Source: JAOZMY01 sp964577975
Lineage (GTDB): Bacteria > Desulfobacterota > S145-22
Direction: 5' to 3'
Assembly (NCBI GenBank): GCA_964577975.1
Contig: CAZOBB010000189.1
Coordinates: 1 to 5,459, forward strand
Length of the DNA: 5,459 nt
Under the pieces are notes generated by a model. The model searched no databases. It was not told where the DNA came from and saw only the letters and a program-made list of their open reading frames with translations. Position 1 is the stretch's first letter, and each line of letters begins with the position of its first letter. The translations under genes and the position numbers were made by a program. Shown here one piece after another: positions 1-5,459 of the stretch.

Positions 1-302
1 AACAGGACATCGAACTCGATGGAGAACTCGTCGTTCCCAAGCGCGACCTTCTTGAACAACCCCGCGTTCCCGTTGATGGCGGCGAACCAGATCCGGTTTC
101 CATACTTCACGCACTCGCCCGCGCCGGTGAACTTCTCGAACTTTTGAGGAAGCTCCCCCACGGGACACGAGGAGAAATCCTCCTCAAAAAGAACCTTGTC
201 TCCCGGGACAAACCCCCGCTTCGCCCCCGTCACGAGCCCCTGCCCGTAAACCAGAGAGGGAATCAAAAAAAGAATGAATACAAGCAACACTCCCTTTTTC
301 AT
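1..302 (-). CDS. OmpA-family outer-membrane protein, N-terminal part (runs off left edge)
   Basis: This is an open frame of 100 codons that starts at ATG 302-300 and leaves the window at base 1 without a stop. The start is supported by AGGGAG at 316-311, 8 bases upstream. Residues 1-20 form a clear signal peptide: MKKG, a hydrophobic run (VLLVFILFLIPSLV), then a likely cut near VYG-Q. The mature start contains FVPGDKVLFEEDFS, then PVGELPQKF, and later a FSIEFD-type strand. From family knowledge, this pattern (VPGDKV-F-DDFS, GE-P, F-IEFD) is typical of the lectin-like N-terminal domain of OmpA-family proteins, whose peptidoglycan-binding OmpA domain lies at the C terminus. That domain would be off-window, so the assignment rests on the N terminus only. 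Two cysteines (in SSCPVGE and GECVKY) could form a periplasmic disulfide. The likely location is the outer membrane or periplasm. The gene is separated from the upstream tRNA by 197 bases. Confidence 0.6.
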   Translation of the reverse strand, partial: MKKGVLLVFILFLIPSLVYGQGLVTGAKRGFVPGDKVLFEEDFSSCPVGELPQKFEKFTGAGECVKYGNRIWFAAINGNAGLFKKVALGNDEFSIEFDVL

Positions 303-310
303 TGCTTTAT

Positions 311-316
311 CTCCCT
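311..316 (-). promoter_or_regulatory. Shine-Dalgarno site of the OmpA-type gene
   Basis: On the minus strand AGGGAG lies 8 bases before the ATG at 302-300. It overlaps the end of a possible six-codon leader frame whose TAG stop occupies 319-317. Confidence 0.55.
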
Positions 317-337
317 CTAAAGCTCCTCATAAATCAT
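317..337 (-). other. Possible six-codon leader ORF (MIYEEL) before the OmpA-type gene
   Basis: On the minus strand ATG at 337-335 is followed by five codons and TAG at 319-317. A strong Shine-Dalgarno sequence, AAGGAG, at 347-342 precedes it by only 4 bases, slightly closer than ideal. The stop abuts the Shine-Dalgarno of the OmpA-type gene, an arrangement that could couple translation. So short a frame can arise by chance, and the codons show no attenuator-like run of one amino acid. This is a visible arrangement rather than a demonstrated gene. Confidence 0.2.
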
Positions 338-499
338 GTCTCTCCTTCCAATGGGTTCCAAAATCAAGGGAGGGTGGCATTTGCCCTTTTTCCCACCATC
401 AAAAAGATACCTTCCATCCACGACAACAACTTCCGTGATACAGATTTACCCTTATCCTTTAAGCCTGTAAGAAATGTTTGAGAGCCACGACACCCTTAT

Positions 500-587
500 T
501 GGTGCCTGGAGCCGGGGTCGAACCGGCACGGTGCGAGGCACCGAGGGATTTTAAGTCCCTTGCGTCTACCAATTCCGCCATCCAGGC
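500..587 (-). tRNA. tRNA-Leu (anticodon UAA), CCA encoded
   Basis: Read on the minus strand, all parts of a class II tRNA are present. The acceptor stem is GCCTGGA (587-581) paired with TCCAGGC, followed by discriminator A and an encoded CCA at 502-500. The D-arm region GGCGGAATTGGTAGACGC is characteristic of bacterial tRNA-Leu. The anticodon stem AGGGA/TCCCT encloses the loop CTTAAAA, giving anticodon TAA at 553-551, which reads UUA/UUG leucine codons. A long variable arm (CGGTGC...GCACCG) and the T-arm GCCGG-TTCGACC-CCGGC complete the fold. The total is 88 bases with CCA. All stems pair without mismatch by eye, so the gene looks functional. It lies on the same strand as the M20 gene, 53 bases after that gene's stop codon. 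Confidence 0.97.
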
Positions 588-596
588 ACTGAATCA

Positions 597-626
597 TATT
601 TACAAACAAACAGACACTTTTGTCAA
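597..626 (-). promoter_or_regulatory. Probable sigma-70-type promoter of tRNA-Leu
   Basis: On the minus strand a perfect -35 box TTGACA (626-621) is followed by an A/T-rich -10-like element. That element is TAAATA at 602-597 with an 18-base spacer, or GTAAAT one base earlier with a 17-base spacer. It ends about 10 bases before the mature tRNA 5' end, as expected for a tRNA transcript with a short 5' leader. The -10 box is a poor match (3 of 6), so the call rests mainly on the exact -35 box and its position. Confidence 0.45.
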
Positions 627-640
627 TCCAACCAAGCGAT

Positions 641-1966
641 TCATTCTTGCAGATTCAAGAGAATATCAATCATCATCTCGACGCCAAACTTCACGTTTTC
701 GATGGAGATTCGCTCGTCTATGCCGTGAATGAGCATCCGTTCCTCGACGGTGAGGCGGAAGGGGATGAAGTCGTAGCAGTCGATGCCCGCGGCTCGGAAG
801 TAGCGGCTGTCGGTGGCCCCTGGAACAAGATGGGGCGTAACGATGCACCCCGGGTCGTGCATTTCTACGGCCTTTTCGATGGCGTGGAAAATGGGGCTGT
901 CGTGCGGAGAGGGTGGATTGTCCACGCCGGTGAAGGTGGCCTGGATATCGACGTCGGGGTTCCCGATAATGGCTCGCAGTTCGTCGAGGAAGACCTCCGG
1001 CGCAGTCCCCGGGATCAGGCGGCAATCGACTTGAGCCGTCGCCTCGGTAGGAACGACATTCACCTTTTCGCCCGCCCGTAGGACCGTGATGGCCGCGGTG
1101 TTGTGGGTCATGGAGTGATAGGCTGGATCCTCCATGATTTCATCGAGAATCGGATCGTTTCTTGCGATGGCTCCCTCCATGTCGGCGAAGACGGGTTGCC
1201 ATGCCTCCTTTTGTAAGGGTGCCACCCGTTTGAAGTATTCTCGGACGGTCGGGATCAGCTCATAAGGGAAGGTGTGGCGTCGAAGGTGGTCCAGGGCCTC
1301 GATGAGCGCCGTCACGGCGGAGCGCTTCTTGGGAACCGAGGCGTGCCCGCCTTCCCCCGCGACGCGAAACTGGGTTTGGCAGATGACCTTCTGAGACGTG
1401 GAAACCTCGTACCATCGGTTCCCCTCATGGATGACACCCCCTCCCCCCTCGTTGAGAACCCCCGCCACGTTGAGCAGCTCGGGGTGGTGTTCCAGGATCC
1501 ACTTGGCTCCCATGACGCCACCCGTCTCCTCGTCGGCCACGGCAAGAAAAATCAAATCCTGATTCGGCACGATGCCTTTCCGTTTCAGGTAAACGAGGGC
1601 CATCATCTCCACGACCCCCATTCCCTTCATATCGATCGTGCCACGTCCATAGATATATCCGTCCTTTATTTCTCCCGAGAAAGGTGGCAACGTCCATTTT
1701 TCCGCCTCGACGGGAACAACGTCCATGTGGTTCAGCAAAACGATCGGTTTAGAGATCCCTTTTCCTTTCAGCGTGGCGATGAGATTCGCCCTCCCTGGCG
1801 CCGATTCCTCGATGAGAGGGTCGAACCCCTCCCTTTTCAGGAAGTCGGCAAGGTAGGCAGCCGCCTCGATTTCGTTGCCGGGGGGATTGGTGGTATCGAT
1901 TCGGATATAATCCCGCAAGATACAGATGGTTTCCTCGAGAAACCCTTTATCTATTTTCGTGGCCAT
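641..1966 (-). CDS. M20 (ArgE/DapE/ACY1/CPG2-type) zinc metallohydrolase/peptidase
   Basis: The complete protein has 441 residues, a usual length for this family. The start ATG (1966-1964) has AAAGGA at 1979-1974, 7 bases upstream. The two-metal catalytic domain is readable in order. NHMDVVP gives metal ligand H80 and D82. GRGTIDMKG gives the bridging D112. ADEETGG gives catalytic base E146 and ligand E147. LNEGGG (E173) sits where the next acidic ligand occurs. LIHGIDERI supplies the last ligand, H414. The inserted dimerisation domain begins near residue 195 and contains GEGGHAS (H208). VPGATDSRYF (R388) is the usual substrate-carboxylate region. By family knowledge such enzymes hydrolyse amide bonds of acylated amino acids or short peptides, probably in the cytosol since no signal peptide is seen. 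The sequence most resembles the acylase/carboxypeptidase branch, but ArgE, DapE or dipeptidase activity cannot be told apart here. It follows the adenine deaminase gene by 15 bases, so co-transcription is likely. No strong terminator is visible after its TGA. Confidence 0.93.
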   Translation of the reverse strand: MATKIDKGFLEETICILRDYIRIDTTNPPGNEIEAAAYLADFLKREGFDPLIEESAPGRANLIATLKGKGISKPIVLLNHMDVVPVEAEKWTLPPFSGEIKDGYIYGRGTIDMKGMGVVEMMALVYLKRKGIVPNQDLIFLAVADEETGGVMGAKWILEHHPELLNVAGVLNEGGGGVIHEGNRWYEVSTSQKVICQTQFRVAGEGGHASVPKKRSAVTALIEALDHLRRHTFPYELIPTVREYFKRVAPLQKEAWQPVFADMEGAIARNDPILDEIMEDPAYHSMTHNTAAITVLRAGEKVNVVPTEATAQVDCRLIPGTAPEVFLDELRAIIGNPDVDIQATFTGVDNPPSPHDSPIFHAIEKAVEMHDPGCIVTPHLVPGATDSRYFRAAGIDCYDFIPFRLTVEERMLIHGIDERISIENVKFGVEMMIDILLNLQE

Positions 1967-1981
1967 TAGCTTTTCCTTTCT

Positions 1982-3697
1982 CTATTCTCCAAATAAAGGG
2001 ACATGGCGAAATAGGGTCACGTCAACCAACCCTTTATCGGTAATCTTCAAGCTTGGAATAACGGGTAGGGCCAAAAAGCTGAGCTGCATTAGCGGATCCT
2101 TCAACGACCCTCCCAAACTGTCGGCGGCAGCGTGAACCGCCTTGAACTGGGAAACCACCTCGGAAAGGGGCAGATCGGACATCAAACCGAAAAGGGAAAG
2201 GGGAAGGGTTGCCAAAACCTCGCCATCTTTTACCACGGCAATCCCCCCTCCCATGGAAACGCATGTCTGCACAGCACGAAACATATCATCGTCATTCACA
2301 CCAGCGACAATCAAATGATGGGCGTCATGCGCCACGGTAGTCGCGATGGCACCTTTTTTGAGCCCAAACCCTCGGACGAACCCAACTCCCACGTTGCCTG
2401 TGCCATGATGGCGTTCGAAGACAGCAATCTTTAGGATATCTTCCTCTACATTCGGTGCTACGATTTCTCCCGCTGGAACGTGATAATATTCCTTTTCCGT
2501 AACCACTTGGTTAGGAATAAGCTTGATAACCTTCAAGGTATCCCCCTGGCGACGGACAACCAATGCCTCCTTTGCCAAATTTTTGACTCGCATGGAGGAA
2601 CCGAAAGAGAAACGTTCTTCTTTCCTTGCGGCCAGAAGTTCCCCATCTCGATAAACTACTTTCCCCCCAATGAGAACCATTTCCACATCGAAATTTTCCA
2701 AATCCCGGAAGAGAACAACATCCGCATGGCACCCGGGAGATAGGGCTCCCCGTCCACAAAGGCGATAATACCGAGCTGGATTCAATGTAGCAATGCGTAT
2801 GGCCACCGCCGGATCGATTCCTCTGGCAATACATAGGCGAAGATGCTCGTTCAGGTGACCTTTTTCCAAAAGGTCAACGGGATTTCTATCGTCCGTCGCA
2901 AACAAAAGCCGATCCCAAACGCGGGGACCGATGAGGGGCATGAGGGTTTCCAGATTGTGCTCAGCGCTTCCTTGTCGCATCTGGATGAGCATTCCAAGGC
3001 GTAGCTTTTCTTCTGCTTCCTCAAGGGTGGTGGACTCGTGATCGGTTTCGATCCCTGCCGCGATATAGGCAAACAGGTCTTTTCCTGTCAGTCCCGGAGC
3101 ATGGCCATCCACCGCTAGCCCCAGATCCTTTGCCGCCTCAATCTTGGCGCGCACCTCCGGATCCCCCTGGATGACCCCCGGATAGTTCATGACCTCTCCT
3201 AGGCTGACCACATTCTTCCTCGTCAGGAGCTTTGCAATCTCATCCGCTCCCAAAACGGCACCCGGCGTATCGAGGGGAGAAGCCGGAACACAAGAAGGCG
3301 CGGCCCAAAAGAAATTGAGAGGACTTTTTTCCCCTTGCTCCATCATCCAATCCAATCCCTCCAGCCCTCCCACATTTCCCACCTCGTGGGGGTCGGCAAC
3401 CACGGCCGTGGTACCATGGGCAATCACCGCGCGGGCAAATTCCCCTGGAGGAAGCATCGTACTTTCAATATGAATATGGCTGTCGATGAGGCCCGGGGCA
3501 AGGTAACCCCCTCGACCGTCCAGGATCTCTCTCGCCGGCATATCAGTCCACCCTACGATCCGTCCTTCGGCAATCGCAAGAGAACCCGGGCGAATTTCCG
3601 CCGTAACAGGATGGACCCGCGAAACGTTCCTGATAAGGAGATCCGCCTCTCCTTTTCCTTGCAGGACTTCCCTAACCCGTTTTTCCCCTTTTTTCAT
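1982..3697 (-). CDS. ade: Adenine deaminase (EC 3.5.4.2)
   Basis: The complete protein has 571 residues, close to known adenine deaminases (about 575-590). It converts adenine to hypoxanthine and ammonia in purine salvage, in the cytosol. An amidohydrolase barrel follows a short N-terminal composite domain. APGLIDSHIHIEST carries the metal-binding H74-x-H76. ADPHEVGNVGG is family-typical. LGEVMNYPGV carries E168, where these enzymes have a metal-bridging glutamate. DGHAPGL gives H199, TDHE gives H220 and ATDDR gives the catalytic aspartate (D269 or D270). The C-terminal adenine-deaminase domain is intact, with FERHHGTGNVGVGF (about 428-440), TTVAHDAHH (453-461), NDDDM and the hallmark tail SLGGSLKDPLMQLSFLALPVIPSLKITDKGLVDV. 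No catalytic residue is missing. The ATG at 3697-3695 lacks a convincing Shine-Dalgarno site, and an in-frame TAG at 3712-3710 excludes a much longer start. It is the first gene of a probable two-gene unit with the M20 hydrolase. Confidence 0.97.
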   Translation of the reverse strand: MKKGEKRVREVLQGKGEADLLIRNVSRVHPVTAEIRPGSLAIAEGRIVGWTDMPAREILDGRGGYLAPGLIDSHIHIESTMLPPGEFARAVIAHGTTAVVADPHEVGNVGGLEGLDWMMEQGEKSPLNFFWAAPSCVPASPLDTPGAVLGADEIAKLLTRKNVVSLGEVMNYPGVIQGDPEVRAKIEAAKDLGLAVDGHAPGLTGKDLFAYIAAGIETDHESTTLEEAEEKLRLGMLIQMRQGSAEHNLETLMPLIGPRVWDRLLFATDDRNPVDLLEKGHLNEHLRLCIARGIDPAVAIRIATLNPARYYRLCGRGALSPGCHADVVLFRDLENFDVEMVLIGGKVVYRDGELLAARKEERFSFGSSMRVKNLAKEALVVRRQGDTLKVIKLIPNQVVTEKEYYHVPAGEIVAPNVEEDILKIAVFERHHGTGNVGVGFVRGFGLKKGAIATTVAHDAHHLIVAGVNDDDMFRAVQTCVSMGGGIAVVKDGEVLATLPLSLFGLMSDLPLSEVVSQFKAVHAAADSLGGSLKDPLMQLSFLALPVIPSLKITDKGLVDVTLFRHVPLFGE

Positions 3698-3752
3698 AAT
3701 GTAACGACGCTACCACACCCATTTTATAAATTCAATCACCCTCCCTATCTGC

Positions 3753-3770
3753 CCTCTTCCAAGAGGAAGA
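3753..3770. repeat. Overlapping short inverted repeats in the divergent intergenic region
   Basis: Two alternative inverted repeats share bases here. CCTCTT (3753-3758) pairs with AAGAGG (3761-3766), and TCTTCC (3755-3760) pairs with GGAAGA (3765-3770) around a 4-base loop. The site lies 56 bases upstream of the adenine deaminase start and could be an operator or part of its 5' leader. No T-run follows on either strand, so it does not look like a terminator. Confidence 0.3.
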
Positions 3771-3839
3771 CCATTTCCCCATCTTGCGTTACGAATCAAA
3801 AACGGTTAAAAAGTGCGGTAAAAGAATGGTGGGACAGTT

Positions 3840-3876
3840 GGAAAACGACGGAACGTTTTCCGCCATGGCGTTTTCC
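3840..3876 (+). repeat. Inverted repeat with duplicated right arm and central palindrome
   Basis: GGAAAACG (3840-3847) is exactly complementary to CGTTTTCC at 3854-3861, giving an 8-bp stem with a 6-base loop. CGTTTTCC occurs again at 3869-3876. Between and overlapping the two copies lies a perfect 10-bp palindrome, CGCCATGGCG (3861-3870). The left arm can therefore pair with either right arm. The element ends 42 bases before the start of the redox-protein gene, so it is either in that gene's leader RNA or a DNA-binding site. No known riboswitch family was recognised. Confidence 0.5.
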
Positions 3877-3902
3877 AGCAGGTATCCCATCTGGTCACCA
3901 AC

Positions 3903-3916
3903 CTTGAAGGAGCAAG
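3903..3916 (+). promoter_or_regulatory. Shine-Dalgarno site that fixes the redox-protein start, in a small hairpin loop
   Basis: AAGGAG at 3907-3912 is a strong ribosome-binding site 6 bases before ATG 3919. It decides the start against the longer in-frame TTG at 3784. The site is flanked by CTTG (3903-3906) and CAAG (3913-3916), which can pair as a 4-bp stem with the whole Shine-Dalgarno as its loop. Such a stem is weak alone. Confidence 0.7.
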
Positions 3917-3918
3917 TC

Positions 3919-5061
3919 ATGAGGCGGAACCCATACACCCAACACCCAAGGATTTTCTTTGGAATTCTATGTATCCTTTCAGTCGGTTTTCTTATTTCCG
4001 CCTCGCGGGCCTTCACGTATGCGAGAGAAAAGAAGGGGTTCCCCCTTATTCAAGCGGGAGACACCTTCCCCAATCTAGAACTGGTGGCACCTCGAGAAAA
4101 GAGATACCGTCAGTACCTCGGTATATCCGACACCGATCATTTCCACCTAAACGCCGTCAAAGCGGATGTGCTCATCGTGGAATTTCTCAACACGTTCTGT
4201 TATCACTGTCAACGGCAAGCCTATCTCATGAACAGGATTTACAAGGAAATCGAAAGAGATCCCGAGTTAAAAGAAAGAGTAAAGCTGCTGGGAATAGGCG
4301 TGGGAAACGACTGGGCTCAGCTAATACTTTTCCGTCAAGGGAAACGGATCCGTTTCCCGTTGATCCCGGACCGGAATTTTCTTGCTTTTGAAGGAATTGG
4401 GTATCCTGGAGGTACACCGTTCACGCTCATCACCAAGAAAGAAGGGGGGGTATTCGTTATCAAGGATACCCATCTGGGCGTCATTGAGAATCGAGAGGCG
4501 TACCTTCAAAAGATTCGCGACGTCTTAGCGGCTACAGAGTCCTCTACCTCCAAAACGGGTTATAAATCCGTCTATGAAACACTCGGTCCCGCCATCACGG
4601 ACGAGGATATCAAAACCATGATTTCCGAAAGGCTCAAGAATCGGGGAATGACGCCAGAAGAGGTAACCAAACTTTCCCTCGGAGAGGTGCCACCGGTTTA
4701 TATGGCAAAATTCAGGCAAGACGGAAAACTAGACGTGTGGTTTGCCGCGCTGGCTAGCGAAGGAAAGATATGCGATGTGTGCCACGACATCCATTTTATC
4801 TATGTCTTCGACCGACAGGGGGTTATCCAAGACTTCATTCCCATCCACGTCACGAAGTTCGGCAACAAGCCTTTCGAAGAAACGGACGTGGAGAAGATCC
4901 GCAAGGCCCTCGAAGGGAAAAACATCACGAAACCCATTCAATACAATCCCGAAACGGACGCCGTTTCGTCCGCCTCCATGACCTCCGCCCTCATCTTCAA
5001 AGGGGTAACGGAGGGATCGCGTGTTTTCGAGGCGTTGAAAAAGGAGGGTTACACTCAGTAA
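3919..5061 (+). CDS. Membrane-anchored or secreted thioredoxin-like protein with CxxCH motif and FMN-binding-like C terminus
   Basis: With the start at ATG 3919 (AAGGAG 6 bases before it) the protein has 380 residues. Residues 11-28 (RIFFGILCILSVGFLISA) after a basic N terminus are a signal anchor or signal peptide, placing the rest outside the cytoplasm. Residues about 45-205 form a TlpA/peroxiredoxin-like thioredoxin fold. They include AGDTFPNLEL, strand VLIVEFLNTF, active site C94-Y-H-C97, and GGTPFTL with the usual cis-proline (P167). Residues about 206-255 are a hydrophilic, helical linker. The C-terminal part (about 256-380) has C285-D-V-C288-H289, a c-type haem-attachment pattern, then IYVFDRQGVIQDFIPIHVTK. 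It ends with DAVSSASMTS (347-356), which resembles the flavin-attachment region of FMN_bind domains (Dxx[S/T]GA[T/S]). The FMN-domain and haem assignments are motif-level inferences; the thioredoxin fold is firmer. A role in periplasmic thiol or electron-transfer chemistry fits, but the partner is unknown. The gene is divergent from ade and 74 bases before hisC. Confidence 0.85.
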   Translation: MRRNPYTQHPRIFFGILCILSVGFLISASRAFTYAREKKGFPLIQAGDTFPNLELVAPREKRYRQYLGISDTDHFHLNAVKADVLIVEFLNTFCYHCQRQAYLMNRIYKEIERDPELKERVKLLGIGVGNDWAQLILFRQGKRIRFPLIPDRNFLAFEGIGYPGGTPFTLITKKEGGVFVIKDTHLGVIENREAYLQKIRDVLAATESSTSKTGYKSVYETLGPAITDEDIKTMISERLKNRGMTPEEVTKLSLGEVPPVYMAKFRQDGKLDVWFAALASEGKICDVCHDIHFIYVFDRQGVIQDFIPIHVTKFGNKPFEETDVEKIRKALEGKNITKPIQYNPETDAVSSASMTSALIFKGVTEGSRVFEALKKEGYTQ

Positions 5062-5111
5062 CTACTCGTCCCAGATGGGTTTTCGGAACTCCTCACGAGG
5101 TTGCTTTCCGG

Positions 5112-5121
5112 AGAACGTTCT
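5112..5121. repeat. Perfect 10-bp palindrome upstream of hisC
   Basis: AGAACGTTCT is self-complementary over all 10 bases. It lies in the 74-base gap between the redox-protein stop and hisC, 14 bases before the hisC ATG. It could be an operator half-site pair or chance. No companion copy was seen in the window. Confidence 0.25.
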
Positions 5122-5135
5122 GATAAATCACGCTT

Positions 5136-5459
5136 ATGGAAAAGAAAGGAAAAGAAAAGCGATCCCTCCCTCTTCGTCACGGCGTCGAGGGCTTATCTCC
5201 CTATCTCGCCGATAAACCCGACGAACGGGAGCTCCGGGCGCGTCTCTGCTTCAACGAGAATCTCCACGGCCCTTCGCCCGGGGCGGTCAAGGCCATTGTT
5301 CAGGCGGCCCTGAACGTCCATTTCTATCCCGACCCCGGGGGGTGGGAATTGCGGGAGGCCCTTCAGAAAAAACACGGCATCCCGGCCGAGCAGATCATCC
5401 TGGGAAATGGGGCCGACGGGCTGATCACCCTTATCTCCAGCACGTTTCTCAACCCGGGA
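5136..5459 (+). CDS. hisC: Histidinol-phosphate aminotransferase, N-terminal part (runs off right edge)
   Basis: The frame opens at ATG 5136 and stays open for 108 codons to the edge. In-frame TGA and TAA codons at 5121-5126 exclude a longer start. The protein matches the N terminus of class I/II PLP aminotransferases of the HisC type. HGVEGLSPYLADKP is the usual opening. LCFNENLHGPSP (N40, E41, N42) corresponds to the L-x-x-NEN-x-x-GPSP motif. VHFYPDPGGWELREAL matches the RYPD...LR-A segment. IILGNGADGLITLISSTFLNPG matches the GNGSDE-I cofactor-phosphate region. One deviation is G95 where HisC enzymes usually have glutamate. The family enzyme swaps an amino group between imidazole-acetol phosphate and glutamate in histidine synthesis, in the cytosol. 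The lysine that binds PLP would lie off-window. No good Shine-Dalgarno precedes the ATG; the nearest GGAG is 22 bases upstream. Related aminotransferases or a CobD-like decarboxylase are less likely alternatives. Confidence 0.88.
   Translation, partial: MEKKGKEKRSLPLRHGVEGLSPYLADKPDERELRARLCFNENLHGPSPGAVKAIVQAALNVHFYPDPGGWELREALQKKHGIPAEQIILGNGADGLITLISSTFLNPG

Noticed and set aside
418..499. Short repeated words (CCACGACA at 418-425 and 485-492; ACCCTTAT at 448-455 and 492-499) in the tRNA to OmpA gap
   Set aside because: They are eight-base matches with unequal spacing and no symmetry, which is compatible with chance.
613..624. GACACTTTTGTC inverted repeat as a terminator after the M20 gene
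   Set aside because: The stem is 4 bp without a T-run, and the bases are better explained as part of the TTGACA promoter box of the tRNA.
500..640. tRNA-Leu as an integration site for a mobile element
   Set aside because: No integrase, direct repeat of the tRNA 3' end or composition break is visible on either side.
620..1081. A 153-codon plus-strand frame opposite the end of the M20 gene
   Set aside because: It is a mirror frame of the conserved M20 C terminus, with no family motifs and no convincing start site.
1274..1969. A 231-codon open frame on the plus strand opposite the M20 gene
   Set aside because: It is fully antisense to a gene whose catalytic motifs are intact, has no recognisable domain, and is explained by the codon bias of the true gene.
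3698..3790. Purine riboswitch in front of adenine deaminase
   Set aside because: The conserved three-way-junction loop sequences of the purine aptamer are not present in the leader on the minus strand.
3335..3907. A 190-codon plus-strand frame over the ade start and the divergent intergenic region
   Set aside because: It overlaps the conserved N terminus of adenine deaminase, and its product is of low complexity and matches nothing.
3784..3918. A longer N terminus for the redox protein starting at TTG 3784
   Set aside because: ATG 3919 has an ideal ribosome site and is followed directly by the signal anchor. The extra 45 residues would put a polar stretch before the signal and are encoded by repeat-bearing leader sequence.
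5070..5083. CCCAGATGGGTTTT after the redox gene as a terminator
   Set aside because: The realistic stem is only 3 bp with a 4-base loop, and the T-run has four bases. That is too weak to call.

Overview
The window looks like an ordinary chromosomal stretch from a Gram-negative bacterium. The pointers are an OmpA-type envelope protein with a signal peptide, a secreted thioredoxin-like redox protein, a CCA-encoding tRNA-Leu and standard Shine-Dalgarno sites. Taxonomy cannot be fixed from this much sequence. The gene styles would suit an anaerobic or deep-branching lineage (Desulfobacterota, Acidobacteriota/Aminicenantia or Nitrospirota-like), but that is an impression only.

Layout. The left two thirds reads leftwards (minus strand), in transcription order: adenine deaminase (3697 to 1982), an M20-family metallohydrolase 15 bases behind it (1966 to 641), tRNA-Leu(UAA) (587 to 500), then the N-terminal part of an OmpA-type outer-membrane protein running off the left edge (302 to 1). 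A 221-base divergent intergenic region (3698-3918) holds several inverted repeats. To its right, on the plus strand, lie a 380-residue membrane-anchored or secreted redox protein (3919-5061) and the first 108 codons of histidinol-phosphate aminotransferase hisC (5136 to the right edge).

How the genes relate. Adenine deaminase and the M20 hydrolase are very probably co-transcribed, which suggests salvage or degradation of purines and of acylated or peptide nitrogen compounds, though the M20 substrate cannot be read from sequence. The tRNA has its own plausible promoter in the 53-base gap after the M20 gene. The redox protein is the most unusual gene. It joins a TlpA/thioredoxin-like domain with a CYHC active site to a C-terminal module that has a CxxCH haem-c-type motif and a motif resembling the FMN-attachment site of FMN_bind domains. 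hisC follows it after 74 bases and may simply be the next transcription unit.

No mobile element, CRISPR array, recombinase or phage gene is visible. No gene-free stretch exceeds about 220 bases.
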